From contig CAJTMJ010000013.1 in assembly GCA_910577335.1 (NCBI GenBank), positions 1-64,000 of the forward strand: a stretch of DNA of 64,000 nucleotides, in the 5' to 3' direction. A program made the position numbers and the translations under genes. Below, one piece after another: positions 8,754-17,095 of this stretch. Each line of letters starts with the position of its first letter. Positions within the stretch are counted from its first letter, which is position 1. The notes beneath the pieces were generated by a model, which was not told the origin of the DNA, ran no database searches, and worked only from the letters and a program-made list of their open reading frames with translations. The DNA comes from an uncultured Duncaniella sp. (GTDB lineage: Bacteria > Bacteroidota > Bacteroidia > Bacteroidales > Muribaculaceae).

Positions 8754-8785
8754 CAAAGGTACAACATTTTTCGGAATACGCAAAA
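8754..8785 (-). promoter_or_regulatory. Promoter of SRP RNA
   Basis: Minus strand TTTTG (8781-8785), 19-nt spacer, TACCTTTG (8754-8761), a few bases before the RNA start. Confidence 0.85.
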
Positions 8786-8791
8786 TTTTTT

Positions 8792-10378
8792 TCACTCTCC
8801 CAAGCCAAACACTTGCAGCACAGCATGTCTTATCCTCTGAGCATCAGCCTTATCCTCTTTCAGAATATTCAATATTGCCCTGATATATACATCCTTATCG
8901 TCCCTTCTCAAGCCACATGCACGTGCCACATGGCTCTCGGAGAGCATGGTTTTTCTGTTGTAGACCATCAGCACGGACGCATAATCACCCTCGTGGACAT
9001 AACGTCGGAAATTACGACAGTACTCCTCATACTGTCCCCGCGGGTTAATTGACTGGCAAAGGTCGTTGATATGCTCCTCAAGCTTGTTTATATTGGTGAA
9101 TTTCCCGTCAATGCGATGCTCCACAGTCTTTTTCACCTTATGGCGAGTGTGTTGCAACGCCTGTTGACGAAGATCCACCTCAAAGAGCCGTAATATCGAC
9201 TTCTTAACCTGCGCAAACACAGCATTTTCATCCTTATGGAAATGGCTCGCCACAGTGCGCACCACCTCTTCTATCATGAATATATTCTCTATCTCAGCAA
9301 CATTCGGCACAAACACTTTTCTACGCCTGAGATAATCCACCTCACCCTCATCCCTTCGGTCACGGTCAACAATACCAAAAGCGTCAAGGTTATGGAAATC
9401 CCTAAGGCTGTTAAATGTGCGTGTCGATTCTATCACCTTGTCACATCCGCCAAGCGATTTAACAGTGTACTCTTTAAATATCAGAGGATATAGTTTTGAG
9501 TCTATCGAATTTACCCCGTCACCCTCTATAAAAAGCACAGGTTTACGGGCACCAAGGATTGCAAGATACACCTCTTCATTTATACCTTCGGCTGACGGCA
9601 AGAAATCATAGTCCCACTCACCTATGGTAGGGTCGCAGCTCTTGACCCATACAGTCAAACCCTCACCTCGTGTCGTGGCGAATGACAGATCATGTGTCAC
9701 ATATATAAACACACAATCGCTGCGCATCTGCTCTATCCTGTCCCAAAGCGAACGTATAGAGGTGGGATGCAAAAACATATCAGGCGACTCAACAAATATC
9801 GCCGCCCCGGGAGGTGCAAACATCGCCGCCCCGAGATAATACATCACAGCCCTTTCTCCAGCCGACAACTTAGATGATGAATATGTGTCTTCGCTGCTCT
9901 CACGCCCGAAAAGCATTTTACCGCTTTCAATCAGAACCTTGTTGTCGGGGAATACCTGTTGCCACAACCTTATCATCTTATCAAGACGTGTGGCTGGCAA
10001 TTTTAAATTTTTCCCGCCCTGCTGTTCAAGGTCACGCTTATACTTATATGATATAAGATTAAGCATCTCCTCATTTATCAGCAATGCAAGCATCCTTTCA
10101 AACTCACCTTTTATATCGTCACGGATGATACCTGAGTTCTTCACCACCTCATGATAAAGCGAGTCGATGGAATTTTCACTTGGATCCTCCTGCTCTTTTC
10201 CGTACAGAGCCTTCAATGCTGACATTCGGAATGCCTTGGGACCTAAATCAGCGGCAAGACGATTGGCAAAACGAGTCTTTCCGGAACCGTTGGCTCCGAT
10301 TATAATCAACTGATGGTTGTCAGATGTATCGACTTGAGGTGTACCGCCTCCCAGCCGTGGAGGTAAAGTCAGTTTCAT
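8792..10378 (-). CDS. Fused ABC-type ATPase/DUF4435 (TOPRIM-like) protein, possible defence factor
   Basis: 528 residues. The N-terminal half is an SMC/ABC-type ATPase: Walker A GANGSGKT (28-35), signature KLSAGER (about 170), a Walker-B-like FVESPDMFLHP (about 194) and H-loop YVTHD (about 228). The C-terminal half matches DUF4435: KPVLFIEGDG (about 283), VDRDRRDEG (about 338) and VAEIENIFM (about 361), acidic motifs expected for a TOPRIM-like metal site. The same two domains, as AriA and AriB, form the PARIS anti-phage system, which also occurs fused. The similarity is by domain type; phage defence is inference. It follows an AraC regulator by 52 nt. The Walker B acidic residues (E-S-P-D) depart from the usual D-E-P-E. 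Confidence 0.75.
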   Translation of the reverse strand: MKLTLPPRLGGGTPQVDTSDNHQLIIIGANGSGKTRFANRLAADLGPKAFRMSALKALYGKEQEDPSENSIDSLYHEVVKNSGIIRDDIKGEFERMLALLINEEMLNLISYKYKRDLEQQGGKNLKLPATRLDKMIRLWQQVFPDNKVLIESGKMLFGRESSEDTYSSSKLSAGERAVMYYLGAAMFAPPGAAIFVESPDMFLHPTSIRSLWDRIEQMRSDCVFIYVTHDLSFATTRGEGLTVWVKSCDPTIGEWDYDFLPSAEGINEEVYLAILGARKPVLFIEGDGVNSIDSKLYPLIFKEYTVKSLGGCDKVIESTRTFNSLRDFHNLDAFGIVDRDRRDEGEVDYLRRRKVFVPNVAEIENIFMIEEVVRTVASHFHKDENAVFAQVKKSILRLFEVDLRQQALQHTRHKVKKTVEHRIDGKFTNINKLEEHINDLCQSINPRGQYEEYCRNFRRYVHEGDYASVLMVYNRKTMLSESHVARACGLRRDDKDVYIRAILNILKEDKADAQRIRHAVLQVFGLGE

Positions 10379-10430
10379 AATACAGACTTCTAATTTGTTA
10401 AAATTTCACCAATTATTCCGGGGCAGTCTC

Positions 10431-11351
10431 TTACGATCTCTGGAACTCAGATGGAGACATGCCGGTAAGATGCTTAAAATACTTCCCGAACGATGACTGA
10501 TTTGGAAAATTCAGGTCGTAAGCCACTTGCTGTATATTTTTGCCTGAGAACCTCAATAGATTCTTAGCTTCAAGTATAACAAACTCATCTATCACTTCAG
10601 CAGCCGACCTGCCAAGAGCTTCCTTTATTATAAGGGACAAGTATTTTGGTGAGATGAATAATTTTTCGGCATAGAACGACACCATCCTTTCCTGCTTATG
10701 ATGGGTACGCACGAGCTGCATAAACTCGTTAACATATCCCGAACGGCGCGACCGGCGATAGTCAGGCTCCTCATTTTTCATTCGCTGCATCATCATCTGA
10801 ATCATTTGATAGGTCAGGGCAGCAATGATGCATCGGGCTATCGATTTCACGTAGACCTTATCGGTATTTTGCGACAGATTCAGATGCAATATCTCATAAT
10901 AACTTTTCAAGAGCCTTGCTTCATCAGCCGAGATGTGCATCACAAAGTCACTACTGTTAACTTCGGGATCTTTAATCTTGATTGGGGGCAATGTCGCAAG
11001 CACATTCAAATCATAGTTTATATCACGCATGAACTCCGGCGACACAAACAGCATATAACAGTCAAGATTATTCCACTCAACACCTTTTACCTCCACGATA
11101 GAGCCGGGCTTGATCACCGAAACTGAGTTAGCAGTCATGGAGCATGGGGAGAGATTCACCTCTATGTCTATTCTTCCGTTGAAGCAGAGCAGCCATGTCA
11201 TACCGTCAAATCTGACCGGATTAGTGGTCAGAACCGGTATTTGATTTGACTCAGTGATACGGGTAAAGATATAATCGTCACTGAGATTGGAAAATTCGGT
11301 CGATATTCTCGACAATGACGTGAGTTGTGATAAATTGACTATTCTGCCCAT
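10431..11351 (-). CDS. AraC-family transcriptional regulator
   Basis: 306 residues. The N-terminal ~190 residues look like a cupin-type sensor domain; the C-terminal ~100 residues are an AraC/XylS double helix-turn-helix (FYAEKLFISPKYLSLIIKEALG, then NIQQVAYDLNFPNQSSFGKYFKHLTGMSPSEFQ). It binds DNA in the cytoplasm; the ligand is unknown. The ATPase/DUF4435 gene starts 52 nt downstream without a visible promoter between, so the two may be cotranscribed. A TAACTTTG box lies upstream. Confidence 0.88.
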   Translation of the reverse strand: MGRIVNLSQLTSLSRISTEFSNLSDDYIFTRITESNQIPVLTTNPVRFDGMTWLLCFNGRIDIEVNLSPCSMTANSVSVIKPGSIVEVKGVEWNNLDCYMLFVSPEFMRDINYDLNVLATLPPIKIKDPEVNSSDFVMHISADEARLLKSYYEILHLNLSQNTDKVYVKSIARCIIAALTYQMIQMMMQRMKNEEPDYRRSRRSGYVNEFMQLVRTHHKQERMVSFYAEKLFISPKYLSLIIKEALGRSAAEVIDEFVILEAKNLLRFSGKNIQQVAYDLNFPNQSSFGKYFKHLTGMSPSEFQRS

Positions 11352-11388
11352 ATTTTACTCCTCTTGTTATATTGGGATTAGACAATCA

Positions 11389-11417
11389 CAAAGTTAGTCA
11401 AAATATCCACATCCAAA
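11389..11417 (-). promoter_or_regulatory. Promoter of the AraC regulator
   Basis: Minus strand TTTG (11414-11417), 17-nt spacer, TAACTTTG (11389-11396), 37 nt before the ATG. Confidence 0.55.
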
Positions 11418-11507
11418 CATAAATTACCATAAAATTTTGCCAATAGCACATTTTCTTATCCTTTTCGACCAATCAAACATTAATTAGACGACGGTTTGAC
11501 AAAGATA

Positions 11508-11539
11508 TTTGGAATATTGGCGGTTTGTTAGTAATTTTG
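11508..11539 (+). promoter_or_regulatory. Promoter of the gene at 11557
   Basis: TTTG (11508-11511), 20-nt spacer and TAATTTTG (11532-11539), 17 nt before the ATG. This supports the downstream start. Confidence 0.7.
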
Positions 11540-11556
11540 CGAAAAATTCATCCGAA

Positions 11557-11934
11557 ATGGAACAAGACTTAAAAAAAGAATTATCTCAGGACCCCGACGG
11601 GTTATTGACATACGAATATATTGCTAATCACATAGGTACATGTGACGATATTATGGACGAGCTTATCGACAATATGATACTTGTCGATAGCACCGGACAA
11701 TTCGTAGTTTCAGCTGCGCGCTACCTCTATGCCATTGACAACGAGCATCATGCAGACGCCATCAACCGTCTGATATCATCGGCTATAGAGAAAGACCGTG
11801 AACGCAAGTATCTGCCGGATCTCATACAGAGCATCTACGGTGCGGATTATGAAACACGTGCCGCCGAACTTTCAGCCACCGACGACAATTTCCGCCGAAT
11901 GTACAAGCGTATAATGCCCCAGCAGGGAATATAA
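11557..11934 (+). CDS. Conserved-looking small protein of unknown function
   Basis: 125 residues, no signal peptide or membrane segment, so probably cytoplasmic. It begins MEQDLKKELSQDPDGLLTYE and is acidic and helical, with a middle like a small winged-helix or helical bundle (YIANHIGTCDDIMDELIDNMI). The frame is open back to 11509, but the promoter at 11508-11539 makes the ATG at 11557 the better start. It converges with the GT4 gene (7 nt apart). I do not recognise the family. Confidence 0.7.
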   Translation: MEQDLKKELSQDPDGLLTYEYIANHIGTCDDIMDELIDNMILVDSTGQFVVSAARYLYAIDNEHHADAINRLISSAIEKDRERKYLPDLIQSIYGADYETRAAELSATDDNFRRMYKRIMPQQGI

Positions 11935-11941
11935 TTTGTAT

Positions 11942-13072
11942 TTATTTCTCTTCTAATACCTTCTCGTAAAATCTTCTCAGATTATTACGCAGTGTCTCGT
12001 CGGTAAAATTTTCGACATGCTTCTCACCTTCAGATATTAGTTCAGCACGCAAATCGGCTGAATTAAGCAGTTTGTGCATCGTATCTGCAACCCCTTTTGC
12101 GTCAAATGGGTCACAGTAGACAGCACCCGTTCCTCCCGCTTCTTCAAGACATGAACCTGTGGCGGCTATCACCGGGACTCCGGAGGTTATACCCTCCAAA
12201 ACAGGGATTCCGAACCCTTCAAAATACGAAAGGTAGATGGCAAATTCACTCCCCTGATAAAATGCCGGCAGATGCTTCAGCGGAACACCGTTTATTATCC
12301 TTACACGACTTTCGAGACCGAGGGTTGAAATCTGTTTTTCAAGTTTTTTCTGGAGCGAGGTCTTTTTGCTGACTATCACCAAGGGGATATCATCTTCCAA
12401 TTTCGATAATGCCTCTATTATTGTGGCATGATTCTTTCTATCCTCTAAGGTTCCTACCGCCAGCATATATTTTTCCGGAAGGTTATATATAGCTTTTACA
12501 TCAGCTATCTCTTTCTCTGAATGTTTCTGCCTGAATGAAGCGTGGCATCCCTGATAAAGCACATCTATCTTATCGGGCGATATACCGTAGAAATCCACAA
12601 TATCCCGCTTTGTCTGTTCGCTCACAGCTATTATCCTGTCGGCTACACGACACGCATATTTAGTCTTAGCCTCTAAAATTTTTCTTGACAGATAGTCATA
12701 GGTCGTAGGATAGCGCAAAAATATAAGGTCATGAATAGTGACCACGCTTTTACATCCGGCTTTACCAATACCGAACGGCAATTCATTACTCAAGCCATGG
12801 TATATCTCAACACCTGATTTTGCGATATCGGAAACCATGGAAAAATTACGCCAGTAATTGCGCCCTATCCCCGAACCGCTGCCACTATATATAAATTCAA
12901 TCTTATGGCTCGGCATCAGACCTGCCAGACATCTTTCATTACCTTTATCAGGAGCAAACAGGACACATTCATCCTCGCCGGTGGCTGTGAGCAAATTCAC
13001 TGTGCCGCGACTGTAATTCCCTATTCCGGTAAGATTGGATACTATTTTTTTCGCATCAAAACCGATACGCAT
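11942..13072 (-). CDS. GT4-family glycosyltransferase
   Basis: 376 residues with a GT-B architecture. The N-terminal domain carries GIGNYSRG and VVTIHDLIFLRYP; the C-terminal nucleotide-sugar domain carries YMLAVGTLEDRKNH and the donor-binding stretch LSYFEGFGIPVLEGITSGVPVI with the family's E-x7-E pattern. GT4 enzymes transfer sugars from nucleotide or phosphate donors with retention, mostly in polysaccharide or glycolipid synthesis on the cytoplasmic face. It stands alone with its own promoter, so the acceptor is unknown. Confidence 0.87.
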   Translation of the reverse strand: MRIGFDAKKIVSNLTGIGNYSRGTVNLLTATGEDECVLFAPDKGNERCLAGLMPSHKIEFIYSGSGSGIGRNYWRNFSMVSDIAKSGVEIYHGLSNELPFGIGKAGCKSVVTIHDLIFLRYPTTYDYLSRKILEAKTKYACRVADRIIAVSEQTKRDIVDFYGISPDKIDVLYQGCHASFRQKHSEKEIADVKAIYNLPEKYMLAVGTLEDRKNHATIIEALSKLEDDIPLVIVSKKTSLQKKLEKQISTLGLESRVRIINGVPLKHLPAFYQGSEFAIYLSYFEGFGIPVLEGITSGVPVIAATGSCLEEAGGTGAVYCDPFDAKGVADTMHKLLNSADLRAELISEGEKHVENFTDETLRNNLRRFYEKVLEEK

Positions 13073-13161
13073 GACTTGCTATTTTATTACAATGATTTAT
13101 CAAAGAGATAGCCAATGTAGATTTTAACTATATGTTTTTAGACTACCTCTCAGTTTTTGTG

Positions 13162-13169
13162 CAAAGTTA
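13162..13169 (-). promoter_or_regulatory. Promoter -7 box (TAACTTTG) of the GT4 gene
   Basis: Minus-strand TAACTTTG, 89 nt upstream of the start; no clear -33 element. It is back to back with the cyclophilin promoter. Confidence 0.5.
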
Positions 13170-13234
13170 AAAATTTTTTCTGTTCATTTTAACATTTTAT
13201 GATAAGTTAAAACCACTCTTTAACGGAAAAACTG

Positions 13235-13242
13235 TAACTTTG
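13235..13242 (+). promoter_or_regulatory. Promoter -7 box (TAACTTTG) of the cyclophilin gene
   Basis: TAACTTTG 30 nt before the ATG at 13273. A TTG codon at 13240 overlaps the box and so is unlikely to be the start. Confidence 0.6.
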
Positions 13243-13272
13243 TCTATTGAATCATTTTTCAAAAACTCAAAA

Positions 13273-14127
13273 ATGAGAAGTTTAACCACTTTAATTATTG
13301 CTCTTTCAGTCTTATTTGGATTAAAAGCGCAAAGCATCGACAAAAATATGGATAATAACTCATCTAATGCGGATGATGTCAAGGTACTCCTTAAAACATC
13401 TCTTGGTGACATCACCATCCTGCTTTACGGCGATACTCCCCGCCATCGTGACAACTTCGTAAAACTCGTCAAAGAGGGGAACTATGACGGAGTTCTTTTT
13501 CACAGAGTTATAAACGATTTCATGGTTCAGACAGGCGATCCTACCTCAAAGAATGCACCCAAAGGGAAAATGCTCGGTGATGGCGACATGCCGTATGAAA
13601 TTGACGCAGAATTCCTCTTCCCGACCCATTACCACCACAGAGGTGCGATAGCTGCCGCACGTCAGGGTGACAACGTGAACCCGGAGAAAAAATCATCCGG
13701 CTCACAATTCTATATAGTCACCGGCAAAAAATTCACCGCCGGTCAGCTTGACAGCATGGAACATCAGGCTGTGATGCGCCACAAACAGGAAGTGTTTGAT
13801 TCACTTGCCAAACAGAACCGTGACTCCATCATGAGTCTACGTCGCAACCGTGATGCGGCAGGGCTTCAGGCTCTTCAGGAAAAGCTTGCGGCAGAGACCG
13901 AAAAGCTTACAGCCAACGACTCTGTTATATACACACCTGAAATCCGTGAAGCATATATGAACGAGGGCGGCACACCACATCTCGACGGAAGCTACACAGT
14001 GTTCGGTCGTGTTATCTCCGGGATGGACGTTGTAGATAAAATCCAAAAAGCTGAAACCGACGGTAATGACCGTCCGCTTGAGGATATACGTATAATCTCG
14101 GCAACCGTTTTACCCGACGACAAGTAA
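13273..14127 (+). CDS. Secreted cyclophilin-type peptidyl-prolyl isomerase
   Basis: 284 residues, beginning with a signal peptide (MRSLTTLIIALSVLFGLKAQ). The cyclophilin fold is clear: VLLKTSLGDITILLYGDTPRH, YDGVLFHRVINDFMVQTGDP, RGAIAAAR, SGSQFYIVTG and SYTVFGRVISGMDVVDKI. It catalyses proline cis-trans isomerisation in the periplasm. Between SGSQFYIVTG and the last strands there is an extra helical insertion of about 60 residues (RHKQEVFDSLAKQ to REAYMNEG), common in Bacteroidota homologues. The ATG at 13273 is chosen because the upstream TTG overlaps the promoter. Confidence 0.9.
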   Translation: MRSLTTLIIALSVLFGLKAQSIDKNMDNNSSNADDVKVLLKTSLGDITILLYGDTPRHRDNFVKLVKEGNYDGVLFHRVINDFMVQTGDPTSKNAPKGKMLGDGDMPYEIDAEFLFPTHYHHRGAIAAARQGDNVNPEKKSSGSQFYIVTGKKFTAGQLDSMEHQAVMRHKQEVFDSLAKQNRDSIMSLRRNRDAAGLQALQEKLAAETEKLTANDSVIYTPEIREAYMNEGGTPHLDGSYTVFGRVISGMDVVDKIQKAETDGNDRPLEDIRIISATVLPDDK

Positions 14128-14160
14128 TAGCCGATTTATTTCAGCCCTAAAACTTGTTAT

Positions 14161-14216
14161 AAAAAGCTTAAATCAGTTCTAAGATTAACTTTTTATAAAG
14201 AGTTTAAATCAGTTCA
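14161..14216 (+). repeat. Two direct copies of the dispersed 20-bp motif
   Basis: AAAAAGCTTAAATCAGTTCT (14161-14180) and AAAGAGTTTAAATCAGTTCA (14197-14216), starts 36 bp apart, each with TATAA just upstream or overlapping. They lie directly upstream of the pfkA promoter box at 14231. Confidence 0.75.
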
Positions 14217-14230
14217 TTAATAAAAATCAT

Positions 14231-14238
14231 TACCTTTG
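14231..14238 (+). promoter_or_regulatory. Promoter -7 box (TACCTTTG) of pfkA
   Basis: TACCTTTG 52 nt before the pfkA ATG. The repeat copy at 14197-14216 occupies the -33 region, so it could affect expression. Confidence 0.65.
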
Positions 14239-14290
14239 TGATTGTTTTCAACAGGTAAACAAATACAAAGGTTAAATTAGAGAATATACT

Positions 14291-15271
14291 ATGTCACAAA
14301 TCAAATGCGTGGGTATCCTCACCTCAGGAGGTGACGCACCCGGTATGAACGCCGCCATCCGTGCGGTCACCCGTTCTGCCATTTATGGAGGTCTCCGTGT
14401 CAAAGGTATCTACCGTGGCTATCGCGGTCTTATTACTGACGAAATCGTTGAATTTAAGACTCAGAATGTGTCAAACATCATTCAGGCGGGAGGCACAATC
14501 CTTAAGACAGCACGTTGTAAAGAATTCACCACTCCCGAGGGACGTCAGCTCGCTTACGACAACCTTAAGCGTCACGAGATAGATGCTCTCGTTGTGATAG
14601 GCGGTGACGGTTCGCTCACCGGTGCCCGCATATTTGCAAATGAGTTCAACCTCCCTATCATCGGTCTGCCGGGTACTATTGACAACGACCTTTACGGCAC
14701 CGACTCAACCATAGGTTATGACACCGCCCTAAACACCATCATGCAGTGTGTCGATAAAATCCGTGACACCGCCACAAGCCATGAACGCTTGTTCTTCATT
14801 GAAGTGATGGGACGTGACGCCGGCTTCCTCGCCCTCAACGGCGCCATAGCCTCAGGAGCGGAAGCAGCCATTATCCCTGAAATCTCCACAGAGGTTGACC
14901 AGTTGGCAGAACTTATTCAGAACGGTTTCCGAAAGAGCAAAAACTCATCTATCGTCCTCGTGGCTGAAAGCCCGGTAACAGGGGGTGCGATGGGTCTTGC
15001 CGAACGTGTTAAGAACGAGTATCCCGGCTACGATGTACGTGTGTCAATACTCGGACACCTTCAGCGAGGCGGCTCCCCAACAGCTCACGACCGTATCCTT
15101 GCATCACGAATGGGTGCCGCAGCCATCGATGCTCTTATCGAGGACCAGCGCAATGTCATGATAGGTATACGCAACGATGAGATAGTCTACGTACCTTTCT
15201 CAAAGGCAATCAAAAACGACAAACCCATCAACAGGGAACTTCTCAACACACTGCGCCGTCTCTCTATCTGA
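14291..15271 (+). CDS. pfkA: ATP-dependent 6-phosphofructokinase
   Basis: 326 residues, full length for bacterial PfkA. It phosphorylates fructose 6-phosphate to the 1,6-bisphosphate in glycolysis. Signature motifs: TSGGDAPGMNAAIR (12-25), IGGDGSLTGA (about 102), GLPGTIDNDLYGTD (about 125) with the catalytic Asp, and the substrate-binding VMGRDAGFLA. The G-G-D-G pattern after the second glycine pair points to ATP rather than pyrophosphate as donor. LolD-like and NigD-like genes follow with gaps of 12 and 10 nt, suggesting one transcript. Confidence 0.95.
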   Translation: MSQIKCVGILTSGGDAPGMNAAIRAVTRSAIYGGLRVKGIYRGYRGLITDEIVEFKTQNVSNIIQAGGTILKTARCKEFTTPEGRQLAYDNLKRHEIDALVVIGGDGSLTGARIFANEFNLPIIGLPGTIDNDLYGTDSTIGYDTALNTIMQCVDKIRDTATSHERLFFIEVMGRDAGFLALNGAIASGAEAAIIPEISTEVDQLAELIQNGFRKSKNSSIVLVAESPVTGGAMGLAERVKNEYPGYDVRVSILGHLQRGGSPTAHDRILASRMGAAAIDALIEDQRNVMIGIRNDEIVYVPFSKAIKNDKPINRELLNTLRRLSI

Positions 15272-15283
15272 TCCCGGCGATAT

Positions 15284-15937
15284 ATGATAGAGATTAGGAA
15301 TATATCAAAGAGTTTTGACCGGCTCCGGGTGCTTGACGATGTGAGCCTTACCATCAACGATGGTGAGTTCTTATCTATCGTCGGTCCCAGCGGAGCCGGA
15401 AAGACTACTTTGCTGCAAATCATAGGCTCATTGGAAGCGCCTGACTCAGGGAGTGTGCTGTATGACGGCACTGACATCGTGAAAATGAAAAGCGACGTTC
15501 TCGCCCGTTTTCGTAATTCCAACATCGGATTCGTGTTTCAGTTCCATCAGTTGCTTCCCGAATTCACTATAACTGAAAATGTAGCCCTACCGGCAATGAT
15601 AGGTGGCAAAAGCAAGCGAGAAGCCATGGCTGAAGCCACAAAGATTCTGGAAGGACTCGGACTTGGCAGTCGCCTCGACCACCGTCCCAATCAGCTTTCA
15701 GGTGGCGAACGCCAACGTGCGGCAGCTGCAAGGGCGCTTATAAATGACCCTAAGGTAATTCTCGCTGACGAACCATCCGGGAGTCTGGATTCACATAATC
15801 GAGAGGAGCTTTACCGTCTCTTCTTCGAACTTCGCGCCACTACCGGCAAAACATTCATCATTGTGACTCATGATGAGTCGCTCGCAGTAAACTCTGACCG
15901 TGTGATCCACATGAACGACGGTCGCATCATAACCTAA
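15284..15937 (+). CDS. lolD: ABC transporter ATPase, LolD/MacB type
   Basis: 217 residues. All ABC motifs are present: Walker A GPSGAGKT (34-41), Q-loop FVFQFHQLLPEFT, signature LSGGERQ (about 138), Walker B VILADEPSGSLD and H-loop IIVTHD. The pattern around the Q-loop and the SGSLD stretch matches the LolD/MacB/FtsE group that powers lipoprotein release or envelope extrusion. No permease is next to it; it must pair with one encoded elsewhere. It sits 12 nt after pfkA. The exact subfamily is less certain than the ATPase call. Confidence 0.85.
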   Translation: MIEIRNISKSFDRLRVLDDVSLTINDGEFLSIVGPSGAGKTTLLQIIGSLEAPDSGSVLYDGTDIVKMKSDVLARFRNSNIGFVFQFHQLLPEFTITENVALPAMIGGKSKREAMAEATKILEGLGLGSRLDHRPNQLSGGERQRAAAARALINDPKVILADEPSGSLDSHNREELYRLFFELRATTGKTFIIVTHDESLAVNSDRVIHMNDGRIIT

Positions 15938-15947
15938 ACGAACTATA

Positions 15948-16619
15948 ATGCTTCGACAAATCATTCTGACACTGACATCACTCATATTACTCACATCTTG
16001 CCTTTCCGACAACGGCCATGACGGACCTGTTGACATGATCTGTTGGGACATCGCCACATTCAACGGCAATATAAATGATAAAGCCCAATTCACCATAAGA
16101 CAAGTAAATGACCTGCCCGAAGCAACTCTTATAGCCCAGACTGCCATTAAGACCGGTGATAAGGATATGACCGGTAAGAGAATGTTGATAAGTTACATTC
16201 CCGAGGACAACAAACCTTACACCTCCGGACCAATCACTCTTTACAGTGCCGCGGCAGTCAACCAGTCTCCGACAAAGATAGAGAGCATGAACGATTACAC
16301 CGATTGGAACCGTGACCCTGTATATCTATACAGTGCTTGGCGCACAGGTACCTATCTTAATTTTCATGTTGCCCTCACCTACGATAAAGAGCCGCGAGTG
16401 TTCCGCATAGTGGTCGATGAAACTACTGTCGGGAATGATTACCCAGATTTATATCTGGTGCATATCATGAATCAGGTAACCGACTATCATGACCGCAGAT
16501 ATTACGCATCGTTCGATATAAGCGAGATATGGAACCGAGATAATGTATGCGGGGTGAGATTGCATGTCGCAAACTCCAATCTTGATAAAGACATATTCAC
16601 ATTTAACAAGATTAATTAA
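15948..16619 (+). CDS. NigD-like lipoprotein
   Basis: 223 residues. Lipoprotein signal with C18 (LLTSC). The middle has an N-terminal OB-like region and the C-terminal part resembles the NigD C-terminal domain (VYLYSAWRTGTYLNFHVAL, LYLVHIMNQVTDYHDRRYYASFDISEI). NigD-like proteins are Bacteroidota surface or periplasmic lipoproteins; the name comes from a putative bacteriocin-associated locus and the function is not known. It follows the ABC ATPase by 10 nt. Confidence 0.65.
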   Translation: MLRQIILTLTSLILLTSCLSDNGHDGPVDMICWDIATFNGNINDKAQFTIRQVNDLPEATLIAQTAIKTGDKDMTGKRMLISYIPEDNKPYTSGPITLYSAAAVNQSPTKIESMNDYTDWNRDPVYLYSAWRTGTYLNFHVALTYDKEPRVFRIVVDETTVGNDYPDLYLVHIMNQVTDYHDRRYYASFDISEIWNRDNVCGVRLHVANSNLDKDIFTFNKIN

Positions 16620-16763
16620 CCATTATTTCTCCTTAATGGATTATATATTAGCATATTTCACCAAATTGCTCACAAAATATGGAAATGTGCCAATGGTTAA
16701 AGTTTCATTAAATGCTATGGAGTCATAAGAAATTTTAATAAATTTGTGTTGAAATAAGTAATA

Positions 16764-16771
16764 TAAATTTG
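16764..16771 (+). promoter_or_regulatory. Promoter -7 box of the oxidoreductase operon
   Basis: TAAATTTG 56 nt before the ferredoxin-subunit ATG; a second TAAATTTG lies at about 16739-16746 and its TTTG may serve as the -33 element with a 17-nt spacer. Confidence 0.5.
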
Positions 16772-16827
16772 TGAGCCTCGCCAATAGTACTGAACTCTCT
16801 CCAAGCTCACTGTGAATCGCTAAGAAT

Positions 16828-17058
16828 ATGGCTAAAATTATTGGAGCTGTAGAGATAAACCAAGAAAGATGTAAAGGTTGCGATCTGTGTGTCGTTGCCT
16901 GTCCATGTAATGTTCTTGCTCTGCAACCAAAAGAAGTAAACGACCGCGGCTACCACTTTGCCACGGATGAAAATCCGGAAAATTGTATCGGATGCGCTGC
17001 ATGTGCAACGGTTTGTCCGGATGGATGCATAACTGTCTACCGTCTGGTAGAAAAATAA
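16828..17058 (+). CDS. 2-oxoacid:ferredoxin oxidoreductase, ferredoxin-type delta subunit
   Basis: 76 residues with two 4Fe-4S sites: C-KG-C-DL-C-VVA-C-P and C-IG-C-AA-C-ATV-C-P. It passes electrons between the thiamine-dependent core and external ferredoxin. It is the first gene of a four-gene operon (delta, alpha, beta, gamma), typical of Bacteroidota enzymes annotated as VorDBAC or KorDABC. The substrate (branched-chain 2-oxoacid or 2-oxoglutarate) cannot be decided from sequence here. Confidence 0.9.
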   Translation: MAKIIGAVEINQERCKGCDLCVVACPCNVLALQPKEVNDRGYHFATDENPENCIGCAACATVCPDGCITVYRLVEK

Positions 17059-17095
17059 ATTAACAATTCATACTCTCCCCTCATACACACGATTT

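Noticed and set aside
16620..16645. CCATTA...TAATGG hairpin after the NigD-like gene as terminator
   Set aside because: The stem is only six pairs and no T-run follows.
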